The notes: a model not told the origin generated them from the sequence alone. A stretch of DNA of 64,000 nt from JBAXTZ01 sp041666525 (GCA_041666525.1 JBAYGT010000003.1:1-64000), one strand, 5' to 3'. Positions 25,342 through 34,917 are shown, counted from the first letter of the stretch. Made by a program: numbers and translations.

Positions 25342-26289
25342 ATGTTTAAGAAGTTCAAGGACAACTTCGCAAACCGTTACTTGCCGCAGCTATTAGCTGA
25401 TTTTATCATGTTGTTTTCTTATGATACGATTCAGAAGATTGGTTATTATGGAGGGACGCTTGGATTTTTGGTTGCCAAGAAAACCAGAGAGCGCGCAGTT
25501 AATCAAATTAAATTTCACCTTAATCTAAATGATGCCGATGCCAAAAAACTGGCCAAAGCGAATATGATAACGCTTTGTCAGGGAGTATGCGAGTTTTGTT
25601 GGACCAGACGGGCATTGCGCGAGGGAATAGAAAAATTTATTCGTCTGGAAGATGAGGCGACGTTGCACGAAATATATTCACGCGGCAAGGGGATAATGCT
25701 GTTTACGGCGCATATGGGCAATTGGGAGTGGATGGCCGCGCTGGTGCATGCTAAAGGTTACAAAATCGGCGCAGTCGGAAAAAGACTCACCCGTCCGGGG
25801 TTGACCCAGCTGATTATGGCGTTGCGGGCTGAGTTTGGCATGAAAGTTTACGCCCGGGAAAGTAATGCTGATTTGCGCACTGCTGTCCGGGATGTGGCAA
25901 AGGAAGGCTATATGTTAGCATTGCTATTGGACCAGGATGAGGGGAAACATGGGTTTCCGGTGCGGTTTTTCAATCATGTGACCTCGGCGCCCAAAGGGCT
26001 TGCGATGTTTGCAAAGCTTACCGATGCCCCGATTCTTCCGGTATTTGCCGTTAAAGAAAACGGACGCTATATCATTAAAATAATGCCGGAGCTGGTGTAT
26101 GACCGGGACAAATTAGATGAATTGGCACAATGGAAAATGACACAAACTGCAACATCGACTATTGAAGATGCTATCCGAAAACATCCTGCGGATTGGTCGT
26201 GGATCCAAAACCGCTGGAAATCGATATATAAAGACGAGATATTAGCGCCGATACATAATGACGTGGGAAGCAAGCTGGGTAAGCAATGA
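25342..26289 (+). CDS. LpxL/HtrB-like lysophospholipid acyltransferase (copy 2)
   Basis: A 315-residue paralogue of the preceding gene. It keeps the catalytic region AHMGNWEWMA, LLLDQDEGKHGFPVRFF and a C-terminal PADWSWIQNRWKS. The start at 25342 follows a GGAGG site and begins four bases after the previous stop; the longer reading frame from 25249 would overlap copy 1. Two tandem copies fit the two late acyltransferases (LpxL and LpxM roles) that make hexa-acyl lipid A, but roles cannot be assigned. Confidence 0.87.
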   Translation: MFKKFKDNFANRYLPQLLADFIMLFSYDTIQKIGYYGGTLGFLVAKKTRERAVNQIKFHLNLNDADAKKLAKANMITLCQGVCEFCWTRRALREGIEKFIRLEDEATLHEIYSRGKGIMLFTAHMGNWEWMAALVHAKGYKIGAVGKRLTRPGLTQLIMALRAEFGMKVYARESNADLRTAVRDVAKEGYMLALLLDQDEGKHGFPVRFFNHVTSAPKGLAMFAKLTDAPILPVFAVKENGRYIIKIMPELVYDRDKLDELAQWKMTQTATSTIEDAIRKHPADWSWIQNRWKSIYKDEILAPIHNDVGSKLGKQ

Positions 26290-26834
26290 AAAAATACTTT
26301 TTACTGGCGTTGATTCCTCTGGCGATAGCCGCCGGTATAATATATTTGTACGTTCAGCCTTTGAATTTGATATACAGGACAATTGACACTGACAATTTGG
26401 CGGGGAATTTGACGTTTAAGGATAATGTAATCGAGGAAATCCAAAACGCCCGGGTTGTTTGGCGATTAAAAGTGGAAAAAATTGAGTATAGTAATAACAA
26501 GCAGAAGGTATACATTAAAAAAATTGCCGGAATAATTTACACTGCTGAAGGCGATAAAATTGAAGTTTCTGCGCCGGAGGGCGAAATCGACATGAAGACG
26601 CATGACGCGACGCTGTTCGGTGGTACTACAGCCAGTTGTGCAGCAAAAAATGCCAAAATGTTTGCACCTACGATAAAATATTTTGCCACCGATCAACATG
26701 CAGAAGCTGAAACCGGAGTAAAGTGCCAAAAAGACGATATTACTTTGACCGGTGATAAAGTTATAACTGATGCGGCAATGACGTTAATAACGGTTAAAGG
26801 AAAGGCAAAGATCAGAAAAGAAGCAGCGAAATAG
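26286..26834 (+). CDS. lptC: LPS export protein LptC
   Basis: A 182-residue bitopic protein: one N-terminal transmembrane helix (about 5-25) and a periplasmic beta-jellyroll. LptC receives LPS from LptB2FG and passes it to LptA. Similarity by eye is modest, but length, topology and position (before lptA and lptB) fit. It overlaps the acyltransferase stop by four bases (ATGA). Confidence 0.85.
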   Translation: MKKYFLLALIPLAIAAGIIYLYVQPLNLIYRTIDTDNLAGNLTFKDNVIEEIQNARVVWRLKVEKIEYSNNKQKVYIKKIAGIIYTAEGDKIEVSAPEGEIDMKTHDATLFGGTTASCAAKNAKMFAPTIKYFATDQHAEAETGVKCQKDDITLTGDKVITDAAMTLITVKGKAKIRKEAAK

Positions 26835-26856
26835 CTGGGGGTTGGAGGATAATGAT

Positions 26857-27609
26857 ATGCGGACAACAAACAAGAAACTTCTGGTAGCGTTGACAGTTGT
26901 TATGGCAGTCGGCAGCATCTGCTTTGCTGCGGCCGAACAACCGGCGAATAAGGAGCCGGTGGAGATAACTGCTGATACTATGACTTATAATACCAAAACC
27001 AATATTGCCACTGCTGACGGAAATGTGGTAATGACACAAGGTACGGCAGAGATCACGGGAAAGCACGTTGAATATAACAGCCAAACTAAAGATGGACTGG
27101 TTACTGGTGGGGTTATTGCAAAAAAAGACGACGCGACACTTACCTGCAGTCAGGTGCAAATCGTTAAACAGGAGCAGGTCATTGCAACCGGTAATGTTGT
27201 GGCAATTCGCCAGGGCTATCAGTTTAATAGTGAGCGTTTGGAGTTTTTTGTAAAAGAAGAACGAATTTTCGCACCGGTTGCATCGGTTATCACCACTAAG
27301 GACGGCACATTGCACTCCGGTCAGCTGGAATACTTTTTAAAAACGAAATTAGGCAAAGCCTATAAAGGGGTAAAAATATTCAGCCCGGCACGGCAGATTA
27401 CTGCAACCTCAGAAACAGCAACTTATCAGGGGGGCGAGAACGCTACAGTTTTGTTGAGTGGAAACGCCCACGCAGTACAGAACGGAAATACCCTGGATGG
27501 TGATGAATTAAGATATTATATGGCTGAAAACAGTTTTGTGGCTGACGGAAAAACCAAAGTTGTATATTATCCGGCAGAAAAAGACGAAACAACAGATAAG
27601 AAGAATTAA
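26857..27609 (+). CDS. lptA: LPS export periplasmic protein LptA (OstA-like)
   Basis: A 250-residue secreted protein: signal peptide (about 1-25, ending SICFAAA), then two OstA-like repeats, e.g. PVEITADTMTYNTKTNIATADGNVVM and a second copy beginning near EITGKHVEYN. It is longer than E. coli LptA (185), so its beta-jellyroll may span more of the periplasm. The start at 26857 follows a GGAGG site; the reading frame upstream begins with a TTG inside that site. Confidence 0.88.
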   Translation: MRTTNKKLLVALTVVMAVGSICFAAAEQPANKEPVEITADTMTYNTKTNIATADGNVVMTQGTAEITGKHVEYNSQTKDGLVTGGVIAKKDDATLTCSQVQIVKQEQVIATGNVVAIRQGYQFNSERLEFFVKEERIFAPVASVITTKDGTLHSGQLEYFLKTKLGKAYKGVKIFSPARQITATSETATYQGGENATVLLSGNAHAVQNGNTLDGDELRYYMAENSFVADGKTKVVYYPAEKDETTDKKN

Positions 27610-27611
27610 TT

Positions 27612-28340
27612 ATGAATGTTAACGAAATAAAGACAATAGATTTAGTAAAAAAATATAATGGCCGTACGGTTGTCAATAATGTAAGTGTCAGCCTGTGCCG
27701 GGGTGAAGTGGTTGGTTTGCTCGGAGCCAATGGCGCGGGAAAAACCACGACTTTTTACATGATAACTGGATTGGTAAAGCCAAATAGCGGTAAAATATTT
27801 ATTAATGGCGAAGATGTAAGTCGGTTGCCGATGCACAAGCGCGCGGCCTATGGTTTGGCCTATCTTCCGCAAGAGGCATCGGTATTTCGCAAATTAACCG
27901 TCGAAGAAAATTTGTTGGCAATATTGCAAATGCAAAATATTACCAAGGCAAGGCAATTGAAAAAAACGAATGAGCTAATCAAAGAATTCAATTTGGAACA
28001 CGTTCGGCACTCGCTTGGAATGGCGCTGTCCGGCGGTGAACGGCGACGCTGTGAAATTGCACGGGCGTTGGTGAATGATCCGCAATTTATTTTGTTGGAT
28101 GAGCCATTTGCCGGAGTTGATCCTATAGCGGTTGCGGCAATACAGGAATTGATTAAGTATCTAAAAAATCGCGGCGTTGGGATATTGATAACTGATCATA
28201 ATGTTCGGGAAACATTGAACATTGTTGATCGCGCCTATATTATCAATAACGGACAAGTACTGTTGTCGGGTGATCCGCAATATGTCGCCAATCATGAATT
28301 GGCGCGCAAGTACTTTTTTGGTGAGAATTTTGTATTTTGA
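27612..28340 (+). CDS. lptB: LPS export ATPase LptB
   Basis: A 242-residue ABC ATPase. Walker A GANGAGKTT, LPQEASVFRKL (a strong LptB signature in the Q-loop region), signature LSGGERRRCEIA, Walker B FILLDEPFAGVD and the His loop TDHNVRETL are all present. It drives LPS extraction with LptF/G. Two bases separate it from lptA. Confidence 0.96.
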   Translation: MNVNEIKTIDLVKKYNGRTVVNNVSVSLCRGEVVGLLGANGAGKTTTFYMITGLVKPNSGKIFINGEDVSRLPMHKRAAYGLAYLPQEASVFRKLTVEENLLAILQMQNITKARQLKKTNELIKEFNLEHVRHSLGMALSGGERRRCEIARALVNDPQFILLDEPFAGVDPIAVAAIQELIKYLKNRGVGILITDHNVRETLNIVDRAYIINNGQVLLSGDPQYVANHELARKYFFGENFVF

Positions 28341-28346
28341 GGCAAT

Positions 28347-29453
28347 ATGAAACTAATTGACAGATATATTATCAAAGAGTTGCTGGGGCCGTTCTTTTTC
28401 GCGGTGGCGGCTTTCGTCGGGGTTTTTATTGGAACGGGCCCGTTTTATCGAATTGCCGAGATGATGACCAAGTACAAGGCACCGTGGTATTTGGCCGCAC
28501 AGCTGATCGCCTGTTCGTTGCCGGTTGCGATTTATCCAATGTTGCCGATGGCGTTGCTGTTGGCGACGTTGTTGACTTTTGGCAAAATGTCTTCGAGTAG
28601 CGAAATAACTGCGATGAAATCAGGCGGAGTAAGTTTCGCGCGGTTGGTCTTGCCGGTTGCGTTGCTATCGCTGGTAATCAGCTTAATATCTTTTTTGACG
28701 GCTCAGTTTATCATGCCGATAACTAATGAGAAATTTGATAATATTGTTAAATATGAAGTGCAAAAAGTTACTACACCACGCGGTTATCAGGAAAACCTGA
28801 TTATCCGTGGCGGATTTGGCACGATTGGCGACGGCTATACCGTTTTGTATGCGCGCGAATATGATCCGGCGACTCAGCGGCTAAATCAGATCGCGGTGGC
28901 GGATTTTGATGAGAACAAGAAAGTTTCCAAGCTCATCACGGCCGAATGGGCCGAATTTCATGATTTTAAATGGACAATGCATAATGGTGCCGGCTATGAA
29001 TTTGATATTGATAAAAAACTCGAACGTAAGCTGGACTATAAAGAGCAAATATTGCCATTAGAGCGGCCGCCGGAAAAAAGTCAGCCGGACAAGAAAAATC
29101 CTGACCAAATGACCATCGGTGAATTGCGGCAGGTGATTATGCTGCATCAGCGTGAGGGGAAAACCGATTTTAAAAAATATGAAACAGAAATGTTCAGCCG
29201 GGCTGCGATACCTTTTTCCTGTTTTGTTTTTGCTTTAATCGGCGCACCCCTGGGAATGCAGTCTAACCGCTCCAGTTCGTCAGTAGGCCTGGGCTTGAGC
29301 TTGGTAATTATTTTGGTGTATTATGCGTTGTATGCCTCAATGACGGCGATGGCTACTAACAATATCATTCCGGCAATTTTGGCGGCCTGGACGCCGAATA
29401 TTATTGGCTTTGTAGTCGGCAGCGCATTGGTAGTGCGGGCGAGCAGAAAGTAA
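28347..29453 (+). CDS. LptF/LptG-family LPS export permease
   Basis: A 368-residue YjgP/YjgQ-family protein: two transmembrane pairs at each end with a periplasmic beta-domain between (about 110-270). Only one such gene follows lptB; proteobacteria have two (lptF and lptG). One may be elsewhere, or this one may act as a homodimer. Features: MALLLATLLTFGKMSSSSEITAMKSGG at the coupling helix, and a C-terminal GLGLSLVIILVYYAL. It sits seven bases after lptB. Confidence 0.92.
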   Translation: MKLIDRYIIKELLGPFFFAVAAFVGVFIGTGPFYRIAEMMTKYKAPWYLAAQLIACSLPVAIYPMLPMALLLATLLTFGKMSSSSEITAMKSGGVSFARLVLPVALLSLVISLISFLTAQFIMPITNEKFDNIVKYEVQKVTTPRGYQENLIIRGGFGTIGDGYTVLYAREYDPATQRLNQIAVADFDENKKVSKLITAEWAEFHDFKWTMHNGAGYEFDIDKKLERKLDYKEQILPLERPPEKSQPDKKNPDQMTIGELRQVIMLHQREGKTDFKKYETEMFSRAAIPFSCFVFALIGAPLGMQSNRSSSSVGLGLSLVIILVYYALYASMTAMATNNIIPAILAAWTPNIIGFVVGSALVVRASRK

Positions 29454-29509
29454 TTTATATTTTTAACTAAAATGAACCGTAGAAAATTTAAGAAGGGTGG
29501 GTGGTCATA

Positions 29510-30340
29510 ATGGCTAATGGTAAATTTTTCATTCTTCTTTTGTTGCTTTTAGCACTGTCGGTCACAAATGTTAGCTTTGCTGATTCCGGTTATTCATTTT
29601 GGCCCGATCGCAGTGTGAGCGAGCAACCTGACGAAGATACATTGTTAATTCGTGAGACTGCGATACACACGGTGTTGCCGCGCAAATTCGTGTCGAACAC
29701 CATGTTGTTTCCGCTGACAATCGGTCGGGGAAACATTGAGGGATTACGCCAATTGAATGTATCATGTAGTGGACAATTTTCCACCGAAGAATTTGTTTTT
29801 ATAAAAAACTATGCCAAAAATATGAACCTGACGATAATCGATCTTCGTCCGGATGCGCATCTGTTTATGAACGGGTTTGCCGTAGGTTGTCCCGAAAGCA
29901 CGGTGGCTGAAGAATCGCGATTGACAAAAGAGCTGCTTGGGCTGAAGTTGAAACTGGTGCCGGGAAAATGGATGATTCTAAGCCAAGCTCGCAAAGATTT
30001 TGGTCCGGTAATAATTAGTTCTATAAGCACTGAAGCCAAGTTTATGGAAAAAGCCGGCCAACAATATTTTCGGATAAATAACAGCGATTTGGAAACACAA
30101 TTGCAAGATTTTGCAGTTATCGCCCGGAAAATTTCCGATACGCAATGGTTGCACATTCACGATAACGATGGAAGCCGTGCGCCGATTTTTTTGGCAGCGT
30201 ACGACTTAATAAAAAACTCGACAAAAGTCAGTTTTAATGATATCATGTCTCGCAATGAGCGGTTGAACAAGATCGTTTTCGACGAACCAACCAAAAAAAT
30301 CCTGCAAAATTTCTACAATCAGCAGGAAAATCACAAGTAA
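29510..30340 (+). CDS. secreted phytase-like PTP homologue lacking the catalytic Cys
   Basis: A 276-residue protein with a signal peptide (1-24, ending VSFA). It aligns with the cysteine phytases/PTP-like phosphatases of Selenomonas (PhyA type): NVSCSGQFS, LTIIDLRPDAHLFMNG and the possible general acid Asp193 (in RINNSD). At the P-loop the family reads HCEAGVGRT; here it is HIHDNDGSRAP (residues 215-225). The catalytic cysteine is missing: it is replaced by Asp218 with a one-base-triplet-shorter loop, or by His217 if aligned from Arg223. So it is probably not a normal PTP. The start at 29510 follows AAGAAGGGTGGG; a GTG at 29501 is less likely. It lies 56 bases after lptF/G. Confidence 0.75.
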   Translation: MANGKFFILLLLLLALSVTNVSFADSGYSFWPDRSVSEQPDEDTLLIRETAIHTVLPRKFVSNTMLFPLTIGRGNIEGLRQLNVSCSGQFSTEEFVFIKNYAKNMNLTIIDLRPDAHLFMNGFAVGCPESTVAEESRLTKELLGLKLKLVPGKWMILSQARKDFGPVIISSISTEAKFMEKAGQQYFRINNSDLETQLQDFAVIARKISDTQWLHIHDNDGSRAPIFLAAYDLIKNSTKVSFNDIMSRNERLNKIVFDEPTKKILQNFYNQQENHK

Positions 30341-30369
30341 TAATCTTACCAGCCTAGGCTTTTTCTGGT

Positions 30370-30413
30370 GTTGAGAGCGCCGGTTTAGCATATAAAAATC
30401 GAGGAGAGAAAAC
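30370..30413 (+). repeat. leader duplicated with the first SLH porin
   Basis: The 44 bases before the ATG are repeated, with few changes, before the second porin (32229-32267): both contain GCGCCGGTTT, a GCATA run and an ATCGAGGAGA ribosome site. The duplication unit therefore included leader and gene. A shared control by an RNA element is possible but unproven. Confidence 0.75.
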
Positions 30414-32126
30414 ATGAAAAAGGCATTACTATTAGCCTTGGTTCTGGTGTTTGCGTTATCGACTTTTGTCGGCGCGGCTCCGGCAACTGCGTTTATTGAC
30501 GTTCCGGCTAATGATCCATCGTACAAGTATGTTCAGCAACTTGTAAAAGCCGGTGTTGTAGACGACACTGCCGGTACCTTCAATGGCAACAAATTGGTTA
30601 CCCGCTATGAAATGGCAGCATTTACTGCCAAAGCAATCAATAGCATGGACAAGGCCAGCGCGGCAAACAAAGTGCTGATTCAGAAATTAGCAGTTGAGTT
30701 TGAAGCGACACTGGAAGAAATGAACGTGCGCCTGACGGCGATGGAAACCAAAGCTGCCGCCGTTCAGGGTTGGTTCACACCGACGATGCCAAAGTGGAGC
30801 GGCGAATTTGACATCGCCTACACCGACGGCGCGAAAAACTATTTCAGCCCTTATCTCAACGGTACTGGTAATACGACCAGCAATCAGGGCAACAACGTGG
30901 AATTTGATTTGAATTTTAACGGTAACCTGGCGACTGGTTACAATATCCAATATCATGGCGGCTGGCAGTTTCTTTATAATTACACGCAAAACGTGGCGGC
31001 ACCCGGTGCGGATAATGATCACGGGTTAACTTTTTTGACATCATCCGCGAATTGGGATAACGAAGCACTGTATATCGACGGCGATTTCCCCGGTATAACC
31101 GGGTTGACCAAAGCATTGTACGGTGCAAACACCCGGTTCGCCGTCGGCCGCGTTGCCTACACCCCGGGTGCAGGCTTGGCGGTTGACAGTACAATTAACG
31201 GTGCCAAATTGAGCAACATTTTTGACAACGGCCTGCAAGTCGATTTATTTTTTGGTTTGGATAAGCAGGAAATGGCTTATGCCGCGACTTATACGCCTAA
31301 TCCGCAAGCTGATCCGTTGGATCCGACTATTCCAAAAGGCTATTACGATTATGGCGCGATTATTCGGCCGAGCAATAACACTGATATTAACGGCGAAAAC
31401 TTTTTCAATATGTACGGACAGGTAAACGATGCTGCTAACCCACAGAACCCTGCAAACAACCATTGGAACGGCTTTACCGGTTATACTGCCAGCACCGCAG
31501 CAATCGGCGCCAGCTACCCGATCGGGCCGTGGAAAATCAGTGCCGGCTATTCTGCCTATACGGCGACTAATACTAACGGCCGGACGCCGGTTGTTGGACA
31601 GCAGATCGATGCTCGTACTGGTGGAGCGGTAGCTCCGGGTTCCACTTATGATGTAGTGCGTACTGTTAGCGTACCTTCAAGTTTCAATAGCATTGATGCC
31701 GGTGTCAGCTATGATGACGGCTATTGGCACGGCAATGCAAAGTTTGCTTACAGCCCGACTTATGACTGTTATAATACAGCGGAAATTTCAAGATACACAA
31801 ATAATATAATTTCGATTAATACCGGTGTTTCGGTTGAAGTGCATGCCGGAACGACGGATAATTTTAAACAGTGGAGTTATGATGCTTATTTGAAATACAC
31901 CAATCTCGGACCGTTGATGGGTTATGCGCCGAGCGGCGATACTCTTGGTATGGGCGGTACTGCTTACAAAGTTGGTTTCGATTTCGTGCCGCTTAATGGC
32001 ACAAAATGGGAAAACAGTTTTGTTAACATTACCTCGGCGTTGAATTCGGCATTTGGTTCAGATACAGCGGCGGTTGCTTATCAAAGTTCAAATGTAGTTC
32101 TGACCAAGATTCACTTCTTCTTTTAA
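30414..32126 (+). CDS. SLH-domain porin, OmpM-like (copy 1)
   Basis: A 570-residue outer-membrane protein: signal peptide (1-26), one SLH domain (about 27-80; FIDVPANDPSYKYVQQLVKAG), a short coiled coil (about 85-115), and a beta-barrel whose last strand ends KIHFFF with the aromatic C-terminus expected for Bam substrates. In Negativicutes the SLH domain binds the peptidoglycan-linked polymer and ties the outer membrane to the wall; the barrel is a porin. The gene follows the lpt genes and is followed by a strong terminator and its own paralogue. Confidence 0.93.
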   Translation: MKKALLLALVLVFALSTFVGAAPATAFIDVPANDPSYKYVQQLVKAGVVDDTAGTFNGNKLVTRYEMAAFTAKAINSMDKASAANKVLIQKLAVEFEATLEEMNVRLTAMETKAAAVQGWFTPTMPKWSGEFDIAYTDGAKNYFSPYLNGTGNTTSNQGNNVEFDLNFNGNLATGYNIQYHGGWQFLYNYTQNVAAPGADNDHGLTFLTSSANWDNEALYIDGDFPGITGLTKALYGANTRFAVGRVAYTPGAGLAVDSTINGAKLSNIFDNGLQVDLFFGLDKQEMAYAATYTPNPQADPLDPTIPKGYYDYGAIIRPSNNTDINGENFFNMYGQVNDAANPQNPANNHWNGFTGYTASTAAIGASYPIGPWKISAGYSAYTATNTNGRTPVVGQQIDARTGGAVAPGSTYDVVRTVSVPSSFNSIDAGVSYDDGYWHGNAKFAYSPTYDCYNTAEISRYTNNIISINTGVSVEVHAGTTDNFKQWSYDAYLKYTNLGPLMGYAPSGDTLGMGGTAYKVGFDFVPLNGTKWENSFVNITSALNSAFGSDTAAVAYQSSNVVLTKIHFFF

Positions 32127-32141
32127 CAATCTTTCATAGCT

Positions 32142-32170
32142 AACCCCTGCAAAAAATGCAGGGGTTTTTT
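32142..32170 (+). terminator. intrinsic terminator between the two porins
   Basis: A perfect 10-bp stem (32142-32151 with 32157-32166), five-A loop and a run of T through 32170. Confidence 0.92.
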
Positions 32171-32184
32171 ATTGGGCAAGGATG

Positions 32185-32193
32185 TGGTAAAAT
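32185..32193 (+). promoter_or_regulatory. possible extended -10 promoter of the second porin
   Basis: TG-G-TAAAAT (32185-32193) with no good -35 box. It follows the terminator and precedes the duplicated leader. Weak evidence, but some promoter is needed here because of the strong terminator upstream. Confidence 0.3.
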
Positions 32194-32267
32194 CCAACGT
32201 ACAACTTGCGATAATTTTTATTTTCAGCGTTGATGGCGCCGGTTTGGCATAAAAATCGAGGAGAAAT

Positions 32268-33974
32268 ATGAAAAAGGTAGTACTGCTAGCCATGATTCTG
32301 GTGTTTGCGCTATCGATTTTTGTCGGTGCAGCTCCGGCAACCGCGTTTATTGACGTTCCGGCCAATGATCCATCGTACAAGTATGTTCAGCAACTTGTAA
32401 AAGCCGGTGTCGTGGACGACACTGCCGGCACCTTTAATGGTAATAAATTGGTTACCCGCTACGAAATGGCAGCGTTTACTGCCAAAGCAATCAACAGCAT
32501 GGACAAAGCCAGCGCGGCAAACAAAGTGCTGATTCAGAAATTGGCAATTGAATTTGCAGCGACATTGGAAGAAATGAACGTACGCTTGACGGCAATGGAA
32601 ACCAAAGCCGCCGCTGTTCAAGGCTGGTTCACGCCGACGATGCCGAAGTGGAGCGGTGAATTTGACATCGCGTACACTGACGGTGCGAAAAACTATTTCA
32701 GTCCCTATATAAACGGCACCGGGAGTACTTCGACCAATCAAGAGAACAATGTGGAATTTGACTTGAATTTTGACGGTGACCTGGCGACTGGTTACAATAT
32801 TCAATATCATGGCGGTTGGCAGTTTCTCTATAATTATACCCAGAGTGTGGACTTGGGCAATACCGATAATCACGGCTTGACCTCTTTGCTTTCATCCACA
32901 AATTGGGATAATAATGCGCTGTATATCGACGGTGATTTTCCCGGCATAACCGGGTTGACCAAAGCGCTGTACGGTGCCAATACTACATTCGCCGTCGGCC
33001 GGGTGTCTTACACGCCGGGCGCCGGGCTGGCCGTTGACAGCACAATTAACGGTGCGAAGTTGAGCAATATTTTTGAAAGCGGTCTGCAAATCGATTTTTT
33101 TGTTGGTTTGGACAAAGAGGAGCTGGCGTATGCCGGATCTTATACGCCGGTGGATAATCCGATTTCCGGCGGATTACAAGGCTATTATGATTACGGCGCG
33201 ATTATTCGTCCAGGCAACAATACTGACATCAACGGCGAAAACTTTTTCGATATGTACGGACAGATGAACAATTCACCTACTGCTACTGATCCTGTTAATC
33301 CCGGAAACGATTGGAATGGCTATACCGGCTATACCGCCAGTACCGCAGCAGTTGGTATCAGCTATCCGATTGGGCCCTGGAAAATCAGCGCCGGCTATGC
33401 TACTTATATGGCCACTAATACTAATGGCCGAACGCCGATCGTTGGGCAACAAATCGACGCGCGTACCGGAGCAATAAATACGGATGAAAATGGCTATGAT
33501 TTAGTCCGCACTGTTGACGTGCCTTCAAATTTCAACAGCTTCGACATTGGTGTGGGTTATGATGACGGCTATTGGCACGGCGACGCAAAATTCGGCTACA
33601 GTCCGACCTATGACTGTTATAATACCGCGGACATGTCAAGATACACTAACGGCATAATTTCAATGAATACCGGTGTTTCGGTTGAGATGCACGCCGGAAA
33701 TGCCGACAATTTTAAGCAATGGAGCTATGACGGTTACCTGAAATATACTAATCTCGGACCGTTGATGGGTTACGCACCGAGCGGTGATACTCTTGGTATG
33801 GGCGGTATTGCTTACAAAGTTGGTTTTGATTTCGTTCCGTTGAATGGAACGAAGTGGGAAAACAGTTACGTTAATATTACTTCAGCATTGAATTCGGCGT
33901 TAGGTTCAAATAAAGCTGCAGTTGCCTATCAGAGCTCAAATGTATTCTTGACCAAAATCCATTTCTTCTTCTGA
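32268..33974 (+). CDS. SLH-domain porin, OmpM-like (copy 2)
   Basis: A 568-residue paralogue of the preceding porin. The signal peptide, SLH domain and coiled coil (residues 1-130) are almost identical to copy 1; differences concentrate in loop-like stretches, for instance around residues 175-190 and 275-305 and near 400, while barrel strands and the C-terminal KIHFFF are kept. That pattern fits divergence of surface loops. Same role as copy 1 expected; whether both are expressed together is unknown. Confidence 0.93.
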   Translation: MKKVVLLAMILVFALSIFVGAAPATAFIDVPANDPSYKYVQQLVKAGVVDDTAGTFNGNKLVTRYEMAAFTAKAINSMDKASAANKVLIQKLAIEFAATLEEMNVRLTAMETKAAAVQGWFTPTMPKWSGEFDIAYTDGAKNYFSPYINGTGSTSTNQENNVEFDLNFDGDLATGYNIQYHGGWQFLYNYTQSVDLGNTDNHGLTSLLSSTNWDNNALYIDGDFPGITGLTKALYGANTTFAVGRVSYTPGAGLAVDSTINGAKLSNIFESGLQIDFFVGLDKEELAYAGSYTPVDNPISGGLQGYYDYGAIIRPGNNTDINGENFFDMYGQMNNSPTATDPVNPGNDWNGYTGYTASTAAVGISYPIGPWKISAGYATYMATNTNGRTPIVGQQIDARTGAINTDENGYDLVRTVDVPSNFNSFDIGVGYDDGYWHGDAKFGYSPTYDCYNTADMSRYTNGIISMNTGVSVEMHAGNADNFKQWSYDGYLKYTNLGPLMGYAPSGDTLGMGGIAYKVGFDFVPLNGTKWENSYVNITSALNSALGSNKAAVAYQSSNVFLTKIHFFF

Positions 33975-34023
33975 TAATTGCCCATAGCTATGTAGAAATA
34001 AATTGTTATTAAACAGAGGTGCT

Positions 34024-34917
34024 ATGTATTTTGGACCAAATATCGGTACGGTTTTTCGTCCGCCGAGCGAAGCTAATAGTTTTTTACTGCGATTAACAGT
34101 TGGCTGTTCGCATAATAAGTGTACTTTCTGTGCGATGTACAAGGATGTGCAGTTTGCAATGCTTGCGGACGCGCAACTCGATGCGCAAATTAGTATGGCT
34201 ATGAAATATCGTGAGCAGGTACGGCGAATTTTTTTCTGCGACGGCGATGCGTTGGTGTTGTCAACCGAAAAACTGTTGACGCTATTGCAGCGACTGCGAC
34301 GGGAATTTCCGCACTTGCAGCGGGTGGCAAGTTACGCAGCACCGCGTAATATTCTCGCAAAAACCGTTGATGAACTCGTGTTATTGCGTGAAGCCGGACT
34401 GCAGTTGCTGTACTTTGGTTTGGAAACCGGCGATGAAGAATTACTCAAACGGATTAACAAAGGCGTGACTGCCGTTGATGCGATTACTGCCGGACAAAAT
34501 ATCCGTCTGGCCGGAATTAAGCTTTCGGTCACGATTATTAATGGTTTGGCAGGACGAACCGGTTGGCGCGAGCACGCGATTGCTACCGCTCGTGCTGTTT
34601 CGCAAATTCAACCGGACATGCTCAGCGCGCTCACTATGATGCTCAACCGCGGTACGGAATACTATCAGGCGTTTATCGAAGGTTTTTTTCAACCGCTCAA
34701 TCCGTCTGAATTAGCCGCTGAAATGAAATTGTTTTTTGAGAATTTAGATTGGACGGACGGGCATTATATTTTTCGCAGTAACCATGTTTCAAATCAGTTC
34801 AATCTTGCCGGAATTATTCCCCGGGATATCCCCCGGTTAATCGCGGACTGTGGGGCAGCTGAAGTGCGGCTAAAGAAGCTTACTAATTGGAATCCGTTGA
34901 ATGACGTTGATGGATAA
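34024..34917 (+). CDS. radical SAM protein
   Basis: A 297-residue protein with an N-terminal radical SAM motif CSHNKCTFCAM (Cys-x4-Cys-x2-Cys variant) and a barrel pattern including FFCDGDALVL, SYAAPRN, LQLLYFGLETGDEELLKRINKG and IKLSVTIINGLAG. It resembles small stand-alone COG1032-type proteins (anaerobic, unknown substrate). No cobalamin-binding domain was seen. The start at 34024 follows a GAGGTG site. It has no clear pathway partner nearby. Confidence 0.85.
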   Translation: MYFGPNIGTVFRPPSEANSFLLRLTVGCSHNKCTFCAMYKDVQFAMLADAQLDAQISMAMKYREQVRRIFFCDGDALVLSTEKLLTLLQRLRREFPHLQRVASYAAPRNILAKTVDELVLLREAGLQLLYFGLETGDEELLKRINKGVTAVDAITAGQNIRLAGIKLSVTIINGLAGRTGWREHAIATARAVSQIQPDMLSALTMMLNRGTEYYQAFIEGFFQPLNPSELAAEMKLFFENLDWTDGHYIFRSNHVSNQFNLAGIIPRDIPRLIADCGAAEVRLKKLTNWNPLNDVDG

